Shown piece after piece: positions 52,176 to 61,782 of a DNA stretch of 64,000 nucleotides. The notes under the pieces are model-generated. The model was not told the DNA's origin. It did not search any database and was given only the letters and a program-made list of their open reading frames with translations. Position numbers and translations under genes: made by a program. Every line of letters begins with the position of its first letter. The first letter of the stretch is position 1. The stretch spans positions 1 to 64,000 of the forward strand of contig JACPOK010000038.1 in the NCBI GenBank assembly GCA_016191525.1, read 5' to 3'. The stretch is from Burkholderiales bacterium (GTDB lineage: Bacteria > Pseudomonadota > Gammaproteobacteria > Burkholderiales > Burkholderiaceae_C).

Positions 52176-53894
52176 CTATCCTGGACCAGCCCGTGCCCGC
52201 GCGAAGACGAGCGTGAACGACGCACCCTTGCCCGGCGCAGCGTCGGCCAGTACACGGCCGCCATGCCGCTCCATGATGCGGCGCACATTGGCCAGCCCCA
52301 TCCCCGTGCCCTCGAAGGTGTCCGTTGTATGCAGGCGCTGGAACGGCCGGAACAGCGAGGCGGCCTGCGCCGTCTCGAAACCGATGCCGTTGTCGCTGAT
52401 GCGCAACCGGTAGTCACCCGCCGCGTCCCACAGCCCGTCGACGTGCACGTGCGGCTGCTCGCACGCCCGGCTGTACTTCACCGCGTTGGACAGCACGTTG
52501 ACGACGGCCAGCAGCAGCAGCGAAGGGTCGCCGTGTACGACGGGCAGCGGGCCCACAGTCCATCGGACAGGCGTGGTCCCCGCGTCCGCGTCGGCGGCCA
52601 GGTTGTTGCGGGCTTCGCGCACCAGCAGGTTCAGGTCCACCGGTGCCGGCTCTATCTGCTTTTGGCCCAGCCGCGCGAATTCGAGCAGGCTGCGGATCAT
52701 GCGGTGCGCCGCGCCCGCAGCATTGATGATGCGCTGCAGGTGCGAATCCTGCCCTGCGCTGGCCGGGAGGCCGCCCTGGCGCTGCATCACCTGGGCGAAC
52801 GCGCCGATGGTGGTGATGGGCTGCTGCAGGTCATGCGCCAGGCCGCCCGCGAACGCATCCAGGTCGCGGTTGGCGGCTTCCAGGTCGGTGCTCAGGCGCT
52901 GCAGCTCGGCCGCGCGGCGCCGCTGGGCTTCGTTGGCTTCCACCAGCCGCGCGTAGAGCATGCTGTTCTCCAGCAGCAGCACGGCCAGCACGAAGGTGCT
53001 GGCCAGCAAGCCATAGACACGGCCGGCGTACCAGCCCACGTCGTAGCGGGCGTTGTTGAAGACGGCGGCCAGCGCCGTGTCGGCGGCCCAGACGCACAGC
53101 ACCACCATCAGCCAGAGGTCAATCACCGAATGCGGCCGGCGGCGCCACAGCAGCGCCAGCGTCCCCATGCCGATCAGCCAGGTGGCCGCCGCCACCACCA
53201 CCTTGGCTTGTGCATCCGCGTTACCCACCATCAGCGGCAATGCCCGCGGAATCGAGTGGGCCACGCCAACGGCCAGTGCCGCGATTGCCAGCGTCAATCC
53301 GATCCCGGACGCCACATGCGCCTTGAACGTGTCGCGCGATGCCGTGCCTGGTGGCTCACGCCCTTTCAGCAGCGCATAGCCCACGACGAACAGCGGGAAG
53401 CCCGCGTGCCACAGAAAGTACAGCCAGGCCGTGGTTTGTCCTCCGCCCAGCAACCCGGCGGGAGCGAACAGGCCGGGGAAGCTCAGGGCGTGCGCCACAG
53501 CCATCAGCGCGCCGAACAGGTACGCGCAGGCCAGCACCAGGAGCGCGCGGGACTTGAGGATGGCGTACTGCCCCAGCAGCAGGGTCATCGTGATCAGGTC
53601 CACCACCACCAGCGCCGACTGGTAGATCGGCAGGAAGCCGGGCAGTGGCGGCAGCGGCACCCGGGCAAACGGAACCATGGCGGCGAACAGCACCAGCGAC
53701 AGAAGCACCACGGCCAGCGCGGCGCGCCACTGGTTTTGGTCAGGAGTGAGTGTGGAAAGGAAGGCCGAGCGGCTGCTGGCCACATAGCCCGCATCGGCGC
53801 CGCGGGCATCGAACGCATAGGCCTCACCATGGCCCGGGCCGGCTTGTGTGCCGTTCGCTTGCGCGGGGCGCGTCTGTGCGGGCTGAGCGCTCAT
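52176..53894 (-). CDS. MASE4-like membrane sensor histidine kinase
   Basis: 572 residues, start ATG 53894 with AAAGGGAGC before it. Residues 60-300 hold about eight membrane helices of MASE4 type (ALAVVLLSLVLFAAMVPFAR; AYLFGALMAVAHALSFPGLF). A coiled coil follows (about 310-350), then HisKA with phospho-His in AFAGGLAHDLQQPITTIGAF, and HATPase (VLSNAVKYSRACEQPHVHVD; SDNGIGFETAQAASLF; GTGMGLANVRRIMERHGG). No receiver domain and no cognate regulator nearby. The signal is unknown. Confidence 0.9.
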   Translation of the reverse strand: MSAQPAQTRPAQANGTQAGPGHGEAYAFDARGADAGYVASSRSAFLSTLTPDQNQWRAALAVVLLSLVLFAAMVPFARVPLPPLPGFLPIYQSALVVVDLITMTLLLGQYAILKSRALLVLACAYLFGALMAVAHALSFPGLFAPAGLLGGGQTTAWLYFLWHAGFPLFVVGYALLKGREPPGTASRDTFKAHVASGIGLTLAIAALAVGVAHSIPRALPLMVGNADAQAKVVVAAATWLIGMGTLALLWRRRPHSVIDLWLMVVLCVWAADTALAAVFNNARYDVGWYAGRVYGLLASTFVLAVLLLENSMLYARLVEANEAQRRRAAELQRLSTDLEAANRDLDAFAGGLAHDLQQPITTIGAFAQVMQRQGGLPASAGQDSHLQRIINAAGAAHRMIRSLLEFARLGQKQIEPAPVDLNLLVREARNNLAADADAGTTPVRWTVGPLPVVHGDPSLLLLAVVNVLSNAVKYSRACEQPHVHVDGLWDAAGDYRLRISDNGIGFETAQAASLFRPFQRLHTTDTFEGTGMGLANVRRIMERHGGRVLADAAPGKGASFTLVFARARAGPG

Positions 53895-54045
53895 GCTCCC
53901 TTTCCGTGGCGTTGCTGCGCCACCTGTTCGGCAATATATCTGCATTCGCAAAAAACCGTGGGCGGCTAACGGCACTGTGTGAACCTTCGCACTCCACAAA
54001 TGGAGGATGCGGTGGCGGCAAGTTGCCTGCATGGGAAAATGCCCC

Positions 54046-54876
54046 ATGCCGCCGCTGATCCATTCGTCCTTCTACCGCTTCACCCCGCTGCCACAGCCGC
54101 AGCAGGCAGCCGCCGTGTTGCGCGCTCTGGTGTCCGGGCCGGATGCGGGTGGCCTTGCGGGCAGCATCCTCGTCGCGCCCGAAGGCATCAACGGCATGCT
54201 GGCGGGTTCCGCGGCCGCCGTGGAGCGCGTGGAGCAGGCGCTGCAGCACGACGCGGCCTTCGCCGGCGCGTTCACCGGCATGGCGTTCAAGCACAGCGCG
54301 TGCACCACCCGGCCGTTCAACAGGATGACGGTGCATGTGCGCAAGGAGATCGTGCCGCTGGGCGTTGAGGGCGTGGATGCACGCATCACGGACACACAGG
54401 TCAGCCCGCTGGAATGGGGCGCGCTGATCAGGCGGCCCGATGTGGTGCTGCTGGACAACCGCAACAGCTTTGAATACCGGCTGGGGCACTTCTCGGGCGC
54501 CATCGATCCGCAGGTGGCCAACTTCCGCGACTTTCCCGCTTATGTGCGGGCCCACGCCGCCACATGGAAGGAGGAAGGCAAACGGGTGGCGATGTATTGC
54601 ACCGGCGGCATCCGCTGCGAGAAAACCAGCGCGTGGATGCTGGGCCTGGGCATGCAGACGTACCAGCTGGAAGGCGGCATCCTCAACTACTTCCAGCAGG
54701 TGCCTGATGCTGCGCGCGACTGGCAGGGCGAGTGCTTCGTGTTCGACAACCGCGTCGCTCTGGACGCGGGCCTTCAGGAAACCGCGACCACCCACGAAGA
54801 CGTGTACCAGGGTGAGCGCGACGGGCCGTGGCGGCTGCAGCGGGCCCTGCGGCTCGCGGCGGCGGGCGCGCAGTAG
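54046..54876 (+). CDS. trhO: tRNA uridine(34) hydroxylase, rhodanese family
   Basis: 276 residues, start ATG 54046 (MPPLIHSSFYRFTPLPQPQQ). The N-terminal acylphosphatase-like region (SILVAPEGINGMLAG) and the rhodanese domain (DVVLLDNRNSFEYRLGHFSG) with catalytic Cys in MYCTGGIRCEKTSAWMLGLG match TrhO/YceA. It installs 5-hydroxyuridine at the wobble position of tRNAs. Start at 54031 is possible. Divergent from the MASE4 kinase and followed two bases later by a pseudouridine synthase, giving an RNA-modification pair. Confidence 0.93.
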   Translation: MPPLIHSSFYRFTPLPQPQQAAAVLRALVSGPDAGGLAGSILVAPEGINGMLAGSAAAVERVEQALQHDAAFAGAFTGMAFKHSACTTRPFNRMTVHVRKEIVPLGVEGVDARITDTQVSPLEWGALIRRPDVVLLDNRNSFEYRLGHFSGAIDPQVANFRDFPAYVRAHAATWKEEGKRVAMYCTGGIRCEKTSAWMLGLGMQTYQLEGGILNYFQQVPDAARDWQGECFVFDNRVALDAGLQETATTHEDVYQGERDGPWRLQRALRLAAAGAQ

Positions 54877-54878
54877 CC

Positions 54879-55781
54879 ATGCTGCCGGTGCGCAATGGGG
54901 TTGGTGCCAGCCAGGTGTCCCTGCCCGCCGGGCCGTGGACTTGCGTTCTTGATTTTTTGGTGGAGCGGTTCCCCGCCATCTCCGCGGCTGAGTGGGCAGG
55001 CCGCATTGAATCGGGTGACGTGGTGGACGCAGCCGGGCGCGCTGTCGCGGCGGCGCACCCTTATGTTCCGCACGGCAAGCTGTACTACTACCGCACCGTT
55101 CCCAACGAAGCGCCCAATGCCGCGCAGGCCAGCGTGCTGTTCGAGGACGAGCACCTTGTGGTGGCCGACAAGCCGCACTTTTTGCCGGTGACGCCATCCG
55201 GCCAGTACCTGCAGGAAACACTGCTGGTGCGGTTGCGTCGCCAGATCGGGCTGCCCGAGCTGACGCCCCTGCACCGCATCGACCGCGAAACCGCCGGCGT
55301 GGTGCTGTTCGCCAAGCAGCCGGCAACACGCGGTGCCTATCACGACCTCTTCGCCAACCGCCAGGTCGACAAGCATTACCAGGCCATCGCGCCGAGTGAT
55401 GCGCGGCTGCAGTTTCCGCTCACGCGCAGCAGCACCCTGCTCCCCGCCGACCACTTCATGCAGATGCGCGAGGCCGATGTACCTGGCGCCAGGCCCAACG
55501 CGCAAACCGAAATCGAGCTGTTGGAAACGCGCGGCCCCTGGGCCCGCTACCGCCTGCGCCCCGCCACCGGCAAGCGGCACCAGCTGCGGGTGCACATGGC
55601 GGCACTGGGGCTGCCCATCCTGGGCGACCGCATCTACCCCGAGCTGATGGGGCATGGCGGCGACGAGCCGGCCAACCCGCTGCGGCTGCTGGCCGCCGGC
55701 ATTACGTTTCGCGACCCCATCACGGGCGAGGCGCGCAGCTTCGCCAGCCGCCGGGAGCTGCACTTTCCGGCGGCGGGCTGA
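54879..55781 (+). CDS. RluA-family pseudouridine synthase
   Basis: 300 residues, start ATG 54879, two bases after trhO. The catalytic Asp is in LTPLHRIDRETAGVVLFA; other blocks are VLFEDEHLVVADKPHFLPVT, KRHQLRVHMAALGLPILGDR and YPELMGHGGDEPANPLRLLA. An N-terminal S4-like region covers the first ~80 residues. The exact rRNA or tRNA site cannot be assigned. Confidence 0.92.
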   Translation: MLPVRNGVGASQVSLPAGPWTCVLDFLVERFPAISAAEWAGRIESGDVVDAAGRAVAAAHPYVPHGKLYYYRTVPNEAPNAAQASVLFEDEHLVVADKPHFLPVTPSGQYLQETLLVRLRRQIGLPELTPLHRIDRETAGVVLFAKQPATRGAYHDLFANRQVDKHYQAIAPSDARLQFPLTRSSTLLPADHFMQMREADVPGARPNAQTEIELLETRGPWARYRLRPATGKRHQLRVHMAALGLPILGDRIYPELMGHGGDEPANPLRLLAAGITFRDPITGEARSFASRRELHFPAAG

Positions 55782-55793
55782 TCCCGCCCGTCT

Positions 55794-56939
55794 TCATGCC
55801 CGCAGCAGCTTGCCCAAGGGCTTGCCCCGCATGCCGTGAGGAAACAGCACGCGCGCCAGTTGCTCCTGATCCACCGCGAAGCTTTCGGCGCACACCCCGG
55901 CGACCAGCGCGTCCAGTGCCAGCGTGGGCTTGAGGTCGCGGCCGTCGTGCAGGTTGGCGGGCGCAAGGCCGGGCCAATCGGCCACGATGCGGCCACCCTG
56001 TACGGCGCCGCCCGCCAGCATGGCCACGGCGCCGGTGCCGTGGTCGGTGCCACCCGTGCCGTTGGCCGCCACCGTGCGGCCGAACTCGGTCGCCACCAGC
56101 ACCACGGTTTGCGCCCACACGGAGCCCAGCCCTTCCTGCAGCGCTGCCACCAGGCTGTCCAGGCCCTTGAGCTGGGTGGCCAGGCGCGCGTTCTGCCCGC
56201 TGTGGGTGTCCCAGCCGTTGGTCTCGATCATCGCGACGCGCGGGCCGTCGCTACGGGCCAGGAAGCCCGCCGCCATGCGGCCCAGCGCGGCCGCATCCTG
56301 CCGGTTCGTGCCGCCGCCCGCGCCACCGGCCATGCCGCGCGCCTCGAGCACGGAAGACCAGAGCGCATGAAGCTGCCCGTCGGTGGCGTAGAGCTGCTCG
56401 ACACGCGTCATCAGGTCTTCGTTGGGCTGCGGGAGCGCCGAAGCCGCATACGAAGTGACCTCGGCCGCGCCGCGCAGCGCCATGGGCACGCCGGGCGAGA
56501 AGGCCACCGCGGGCTTGCCGCCGCGCGGCAGCGTGCCCAGCAGCCGGTTCATCCAGCCGTCCTTGACCTGGTACGGCGCGCTGCCGCCGGTCTCCAGCAC
56601 GTTCTGCCCGTCGAAATGCGAACGGTCGCGGTAGGGCGAAGCCACGGCATGGAAGAAGCTGGCCTGGCCCGCGCCATAGAGGGCATGGAGATTGGCCAGC
56701 GACGGATGCAGGGCGAAGCTTCCGTCCAGCTTCAGCGCGGCCGCGCTGTCGATCGCAAGCGCGCCGCGCAGCCTGGCATAGGCCGGCTCCGCGTACGGAA
56801 TGACGGTGTTGAGCCCATCCGCCGCGCCGCGCTGGATGATGAAGACAAACCGCCGCTCGGTGGCGGCCTGCGCGAACAGGATGCGAGGCGCGGCCAGCAG
56901 CGCGGTGGCTCCCAGGAAATTGCGTCGATCAAGGCTCAT
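55794..56939 (-). CDS. DUF1501 family protein with Tat signal
   Basis: 381 residues. N-terminus MSLDRRNFLGATALLAAPRI has a twin-arginine motif (RRNFLG). Sulfatase-like alkaline-phosphatase-fold blocks: FVFIIQRGAADGLNTVIPYA, SHFDGQNVLETG, IETNGWDTHSGQNARLATQL and ATEFGRTVAANGTGGTDHGT. Always paired with DUF1800; the start lies two bases from the DUF1800 stop. Probably periplasmic; the biochemical role is unknown. Confidence 0.92.
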   Translation of the reverse strand: MSLDRRNFLGATALLAAPRILFAQAATERRFVFIIQRGAADGLNTVIPYAEPAYARLRGALAIDSAAALKLDGSFALHPSLANLHALYGAGQASFFHAVASPYRDRSHFDGQNVLETGGSAPYQVKDGWMNRLLGTLPRGGKPAVAFSPGVPMALRGAAEVTSYAASALPQPNEDLMTRVEQLYATDGQLHALWSSVLEARGMAGGAGGGTNRQDAAALGRMAAGFLARSDGPRVAMIETNGWDTHSGQNARLATQLKGLDSLVAALQEGLGSVWAQTVVLVATEFGRTVAANGTGGTDHGTGAVAMLAGGAVQGGRIVADWPGLAPANLHDGRDLKPTLALDALVAGVCAESFAVDQEQLARVLFPHGMRGKPLGKLLRA

Positions 56940-56941
56940 GC

Positions 56942-58312
56942 TTATCTCCGGAGGAAATCGGGCGACACCAGCAACAGCGCCAGCGCCGTGCTGCCGCTTT
57001 CGGCTCGGGCGATCGCGCCGGCCGTGGCCTCGCCCAGCGCGTCGCCGGGCAACAGGCGTGGCGCAAGCGCACGGGCGTCGATGGCCGTGCCCGCCTGGGT
57101 GGAAATGCGCTGCGCGGCCTCCACCCGCCGCAGCAGCGCGTCGGGCGCGGCCCAGGTGGCGGAGCCGTCGTCGTAGCCGGCGGGTGAGCCGGGCCGCCAC
57201 ACCGGCTGGCCCAGCTGGTTCATCAGGTTGGTTGCCTGCATCGGCGGCATCTCGCGGCGGCCCAGCGCGCGATAGGTGGAGATCGCCCAGTCCCAGGGCG
57301 ACTTGAACTTGCTGCCCCCGGCCTGCCATGCCTCCGGTGCCGCCACCAGCTCGCGGTACAGGCTGGGCAGGTCGCCACCGGTGCGCGTGAAGGTGGCCGC
57401 CAGCCGGTCCACCAGCCCGGGCGGCGGATCGTCGGCCACGAAATGGCGCGCGAGCTTTCGCGCGATGTGCCGCGCAGTTGCCGGTGACGCCACCAGGCTG
57501 TGCAGGATGTCGCGGGCCTGCTGCTCACCACCTTCGGCGTAGGTGCGGCCCAGCACCGTCCGGGCCCCGGGCTCGTGCAGGGCGGGCACGAAGCGGAAGG
57601 TCGCCGTGGCGCTGGCGACGCCTTCATCGGCGGGCAGTGTCCAGCCCGTCAGCGCGCGCGCGAATTCGGTCACGTCTTGCTGCGTGTAGCCGCTGCGCAC
57701 GCCCAGCGTGTGCAGTTCCAGGATTTCCCGCGCCAGGTTCTCATTGAGGCCGCGCCCGCGCGGCTGCTGCCGCTCTTGCGCCCGCGCGCCCGCGGGGCTT
57801 GCGGGGCCGATGGACTGCGCCTGGTCAAGGTAGAGAAGCATGCACGGATGCCGGACAACGGCGAGCAGCATGTCTTCGAAGCGGCCCAGCACGTTCGGGC
57901 GGATGGCGTCCGCCTCGAAGCCGCCGGCCAGGCCGATCACCAGGAGCTTGTCCACCGAGACCGCGAAATGGTTGGACCAGAAATGCACCAGCCGCTCGAC
58001 GAAGGGCGTGGGCGTCTGCAGCGCGCTGGTGGCGCGGGCACCGGCCGCGGCCACGTACTCTTCGCGGCCCTTGCGCAGGTAGGCCTCGCGGATACCGGCA
58101 CGCTGGCCTTCGGGCGCCTGCCGCGCCGCGCGTTGCTGCGCGAGCCAGACATCCACCAGGGCCGGCGTTCGCGACGCCGCGCTCCAGGGCACGGGCAGCG
58201 CCTCGTACTTGTCCAGCTGCGACAGCAGCCAGCGCTGCGGGTCGGCCGGCGCCGGCTCGTCGGGCCTGGCGCCGAGACCGAAACGGTTCAGGGCAATTGC
58301 TGGGGCATTCAT
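56942..58312 (-). CDS. DUF1800 family protein
   Basis: 456 residues, ATG 58312 chosen (MNAPAIALNRFGLGARPDEP); the frame opens at TTG 58333. Blocks: VERLVHFWSNHFAVSVDKLL, NENLAREILELHTLGVRSGY, TQQDVTEFARALTGWTLPAD and PIYRALGRREM-like (ISTYRALGRREMPPMQATNL). No obvious signal in this start. Upstream member of the DUF1800-DUF1501 pair found across bacteria; function unknown. Confidence 0.92.
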   Translation of the reverse strand: MNAPAIALNRFGLGARPDEPAPADPQRWLLSQLDKYEALPVPWSAASRTPALVDVWLAQQRAARQAPEGQRAGIREAYLRKGREEYVAAAGARATSALQTPTPFVERLVHFWSNHFAVSVDKLLVIGLAGGFEADAIRPNVLGRFEDMLLAVVRHPCMLLYLDQAQSIGPASPAGARAQERQQPRGRGLNENLAREILELHTLGVRSGYTQQDVTEFARALTGWTLPADEGVASATATFRFVPALHEPGARTVLGRTYAEGGEQQARDILHSLVASPATARHIARKLARHFVADDPPPGLVDRLAATFTRTGGDLPSLYRELVAAPEAWQAGGSKFKSPWDWAISTYRALGRREMPPMQATNLMNQLGQPVWRPGSPAGYDDGSATWAAPDALLRRVEAAQRISTQAGTAIDARALAPRLLPGDALGEATAGAIARAESGSTALALLLVSPDFLRR

Positions 58313-58391
58313 GTGTGCAATTTTCACGCTCAAAACCTCAACGCGGCGTTTCCCGGCGGTGTCCAGCGTGTAAAGCCCTGGAACTCATGAA

Positions 58392-59417
58392 CTAGTTGAA
58401 CACCTTGTCGAAGAAGGCCGGCAGCTCGCCCTGCAGCTGGCCCAGGTAAGCAGCGCGGTCAAAGCCGGGCGGGTTGGCTGAGATGTCGCCGTCTTCAGAC
58501 GGGATGGGCGTGCTGGCCGAATCGGAAAACGCGAAGTGCCAGGCATTGGGCACGCGGTGCATCTCAACACCCGGCACATTGGCGGCCACCCATTCGGCAT
58601 GAAAGCGCGGCACCAGGAAGCGGTCCAGCTGCGCTTCGTACACGGCAACCGGAATGCGGATCTGCGCCAGCGAAGCGGCGCTGAACACGGCTCCCATTGG
58701 CGCCATGGCTACCACGGCCCTGACACGCGCATCGGCCAAAGGCGGGATGGGCGGCACCGCTCCATTGCTCGCGGCCGGCGGAGGCGCTCCGCGCGTGCCG
58801 CAAAAGATCGGATCCTGGGCTCGCTCGGCGTCGCAGTGCGCGTCGAAGCGCCCCGGCTCGGGCCGGGCACCCGCCAGCGCCAGCACGGTGTAGCCGCCTG
58901 CCGAGTGGCCCACGGCGCCGACGCGCGGCCCCTTGGCGTCGCTGGCGATGCGGTCTTTCCATTCGGGGTCTTGCAGCACGGCGTCGATCACACGGGAAGC
59001 CTGCTGCGGCCGCGCGGTGGCATAGCTCTCCATGCTGGTCTGGCGCAACGAGCGGTCCTGCCAGTTGTCGCCGGGGTGGCGCAGTGCGGCCACCAGGTAG
59101 CCGTTTTGCGCCAGCGCTTCGGCCAGGCTGCTGTGGCCCAGTTCGGTGCCGCCGGTGCCATGGCTCAGGAGGATCAAGCCCTTGACCTTGGCCTCCGGCG
59201 CGGCCTGCATCGCCACGTTGGCCTTGAACGGCCCCATGGGAATGATGCGCGCGGGTGCCTGCGTGGGGTAGTACAGCAGGGCCACGATGGGCGCGGCGCC
59301 GGCGGCGTTGCCGGGAATGGTGATCTGGCGCATGCCGGCCTGCGAGGCCATGGCCTGGACCGTGGTCAGCAGCAGGCCGCAAAGGATGAGGGGGATGTGG
59401 CGCGGTGAGAAGGACAT
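58392..59417 (-). CDS. Secreted alpha/beta hydrolase (dienelactone hydrolase-like)
   Basis: 341 residues, start ATG 59417. N-terminal signal (LILCGLLLTTVQAMASQAG). Alpha/beta-hydrolase blocks: LILLSHGTGGTELGHSSLAE for the oxyanion region and GHSAGGYTVLALAG with the nucleophile Ser. An acidic residue and AWHFAF may hold the charge-relay His. Similar to PAF-AH/dienelactone hydrolase-like proteins; the substrate is unknown. Located between DUF1800 and an aminotransferase on the same strand. Confidence 0.88.
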   Translation of the reverse strand: MSFSPRHIPLILCGLLLTTVQAMASQAGMRQITIPGNAAGAAPIVALLYYPTQAPARIIPMGPFKANVAMQAAPEAKVKGLILLSHGTGGTELGHSSLAEALAQNGYLVAALRHPGDNWQDRSLRQTSMESYATARPQQASRVIDAVLQDPEWKDRIASDAKGPRVGAVGHSAGGYTVLALAGARPEPGRFDAHCDAERAQDPIFCGTRGAPPPAASNGAVPPIPPLADARVRAVVAMAPMGAVFSAASLAQIRIPVAVYEAQLDRFLVPRFHAEWVAANVPGVEMHRVPNAWHFAFSDSASTPIPSEDGDISANPPGFDRAAYLGQLQGELPAFFDKVFN

Positions 59418-59559
59418 GGTGGGCTCCGTTGGTGTCGCAAGGCTTGCAACTGGAGCCGATGGTGCGGCGCGGGGCGCCGCGAGGGCAGTGGATTGCGACG
59501 GAATGCCGGGAGGTGGCGCGAGATGCGGTTTAGGGCGGGTGAAAGTGACGCAGCCGCCA

Positions 59560-60756
59560 TCAACCCAGCTGCCGCGCCGCCGCATCCATCCGCCGGCACG
59601 CCTCCTTCAGCTGCTCCAGCGAAGTCGCAAAAGAAATGCGGAAGTACGGCGACAGGCCGTAGCCGGCGCCCTCGGGCACGGCGACGCCTTGCTCCAGCAG
59701 GTACGCGGCGGCGTCCGCATCGGTCGCCAGCACCTGCCCACCGGGCGTGCGCCGCCCTATCCAGCCCGCGCACGAGATGTAGATGTAGAACGCGCCATCG
59801 GGCCGGGTGCATGACAGGCCCGGGATCGCGTCCAGCAGCGGCAACAGCGTGTCGCGCCGCAGCTGGAACTCCGCGCAGCGCTGCGCGACCAGGTCCTGCG
59901 GGCCGTTGAGCGCGGCCACGGCGGCGGCCTGGCTGATCGACGAAGGGTTCAGCGAGTTTTGCGACTGCATGCGCGCCATCGCGCGGATCAGGCTGGCCGG
60001 GCCGGCGCCGTAGCCCAGGCGCCACCCGGTCATGGCATAGGTCTTGGATGCGCCGTTCACCACCAGCGTGCGCTCGGCCAGCTGCGGCGCGGCTTCGGCG
60101 AAGGAGACGAAGCGTTGCCCGTCGAACACGATGTGCTCGTACATGTCGTCGGTCAGGATCCACACATGCGGATGGCGTTCCAGCACGGCAGCCAGCTCAC
60201 ACAGTTCATCGCGCGAATACACGGCGCCGGAAGGATTGGAGGGTGAGTTGAGCATCAGCCACTTGGTGCGCGGTGTGATGGCGGCATCCAGCTGGGCGGG
60301 CGTGATCTTGAACCGATTCTCGGGCCCGGTGGGAATCCACACGGGCACGCCCTCGGCGAACTCCGTCATGATCGCGTACGCCACCCACGAGGGCGCGGGG
60401 ATGATGACTTCATCGCCCGCGTCGACAGTCGCCATCAAGGCGTTGTAGAGCACCTGCTTGCCACCGGCGCTGGCGGAAATGTTTTCCGGCCTGAAAGTCA
60501 GCCGGTTCTCGCGCTGGAACTTGGCGACGATGGCCTCTTTCAGTTCCGGCGTGCCGTCCACAGGGGTGTAGCGGGTCTGGCCTTCGCGCATGGCGCGGTG
60601 CGCCGCTTCGATCACATGGTCGGGTGTCGCGAAATCGGGTTCGCCCTGCGACAGACCGATGATGTCCACCCCCGCCGCGCGCAATTCGCGCGTGCGCTGC
60701 GCGGATGCCGCCGAGGCCGAGATCCGGGCGCGGGCAACGCGTGCTGAAAGAAACAT
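59560..60756 (-). CDS. PLP-dependent aminotransferase (aspartate-aminotransferase subgroup)
   Basis: 398 residues. Blocks: GVDIIGLSQGEPDFATPDHV, RYTPVDGTPELKEAIVAKFQ, LMLNSPSNPSGAVYSRDELC, DDMYEHIVFDGQ, and the PLP lysine in VNGASKTYAMTGWRLGYGAG. Aspartate- or aromatic-type transamination is expected. Its ATG overlaps the upstream Bug gene stop as TGATG, an operon of receptor and enzyme. The longer frame to 60798 lies in the Bug gene. Confidence 0.92.
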   Translation of the reverse strand: MFLSARVARARISASAASAQRTRELRAAGVDIIGLSQGEPDFATPDHVIEAAHRAMREGQTRYTPVDGTPELKEAIVAKFQRENRLTFRPENISASAGGKQVLYNALMATVDAGDEVIIPAPSWVAYAIMTEFAEGVPVWIPTGPENRFKITPAQLDAAITPRTKWLMLNSPSNPSGAVYSRDELCELAAVLERHPHVWILTDDMYEHIVFDGQRFVSFAEAAPQLAERTLVVNGASKTYAMTGWRLGYGAGPASLIRAMARMQSQNSLNPSSISQAAAVAALNGPQDLVAQRCAEFQLRRDTLLPLLDAIPGLSCTRPDGAFYIYISCAGWIGRRTPGGQVLATDADAAAYLLEQGVAVPEGAGYGLSPYFRISFATSLEQLKEACRRMDAAARQLG

Positions 60757-61730
60757 CAATTCACCACGATAGCGGCGTCGCGCACCACCTTGGTCCACTT
60801 CTGCCGCTCGCGGCCGATGTGCTCGCTGAACGCTTCGGGCGTGCCGCCCACCGCCTCGGCGCCCTGCTCCGCCAGCTTCTGCTTCATCTCGGGGTTGGCC
60901 AGGATGGCGTTGATCTCGCGATTGAGCCGGGCCACCACGTCAGGCGGCGTTGCGGCCGGCACGGCGATGCCGCTCCACGACAGCGATTCGTAGCCCGGCA
61001 CACCCGCTTCAGCGACCGTCTTCACATCCGGCAGCGCCGGCGTGCGCCGCAGGCCTGTGACGGCCAGCACCCGCACGTTGCCCGACTTGATCTGGCCCAC
61101 GGCGCCCGGCATGTTCTCGAACATCATCGAGACGCGGCCGGAAATCACGTCGGGCATGGCCTGGCCGCTGCCCTTGTAGGGAATGTGCAGCAGCTCGGTG
61201 CCCGTCATCAGCCGGAACAGCTCGGCCGACATGTGCGTGGACGAGCCGGAGCCCGACGAGGCGAACGACACCCTGCCCGGCGCCGCCTTCGCCGCCGCGA
61301 TAACGTCGCCCGCGCTCTTGAACGGCGAATCGGCGGGCACGATCAGCACGTTGGTGATCGAGGCGATGTAGATCACCGGCTTCAGGTCCTTCTCGGCGTC
61401 GAAGCTCAGGCTCTTGTACATGGCGTTGTTGATCGCCATGACGCCGGTGGTGGCCATCAACAGCGTGTAGCCGTCGGGCGGCGCCTTCGCCACGGCATCG
61501 GCGCCGATGTTGCCGCCGGCGCCGGGGCGGTTGTCAACGACGACGGGCTGGCCCAGGGCAGTGGCGAGCCGGTCGCCGACCAGCCGCGCGAAGATGTCGG
61601 TGGACCCACCGGGCGCGAACGGCACCACGATGCGCAGCCCGCGCGACGGCCATGCTTGCGCGTGGGCGCCGGGAAGCGATGCGCCGAAAAGGGCGATGCC
61701 TGTGAGCGCCGCGAGAAGTCTTGCACGCAT
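60756..61730 (-). CDS. Bug-family (TctC-like) receptor
   Basis: 324 residues. Signal peptide ARLLAALTGIALFGASLPGA, then Bug blocks LRIVVPFAPGGSTDIFARLV, VVVDNRPGAGGNIGADAVAK, LLHIPYKGSGQAMPDVISGR and VSFASSGSGSSTHM. It binds an unknown carboxylate in the periplasm. It is coupled to the aminotransferase by a TGATG overlap, which suggests the ligand might be a keto or amino acid. Confidence 0.93.
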   Translation of the reverse strand: MRARLLAALTGIALFGASLPGAHAQAWPSRGLRIVVPFAPGGSTDIFARLVGDRLATALGQPVVVDNRPGAGGNIGADAVAKAPPDGYTLLMATTGVMAINNAMYKSLSFDAEKDLKPVIYIASITNVLIVPADSPFKSAGDVIAAAKAAPGRVSFASSGSGSSTHMSAELFRLMTGTELLHIPYKGSGQAMPDVISGRVSMMFENMPGAVGQIKSGNVRVLAVTGLRRTPALPDVKTVAEAGVPGYESLSWSGIAVPAATPPDVVARLNREINAILANPEMKQKLAEQGAEAVGGTPEAFSEHIGRERQKWTKVVRDAAIVVN

Positions 61731-61782
61731 ACGGGGTACTCCTGGGTCGGTTAGTCAGGCTGAGTATCACGCGAATCGCTGC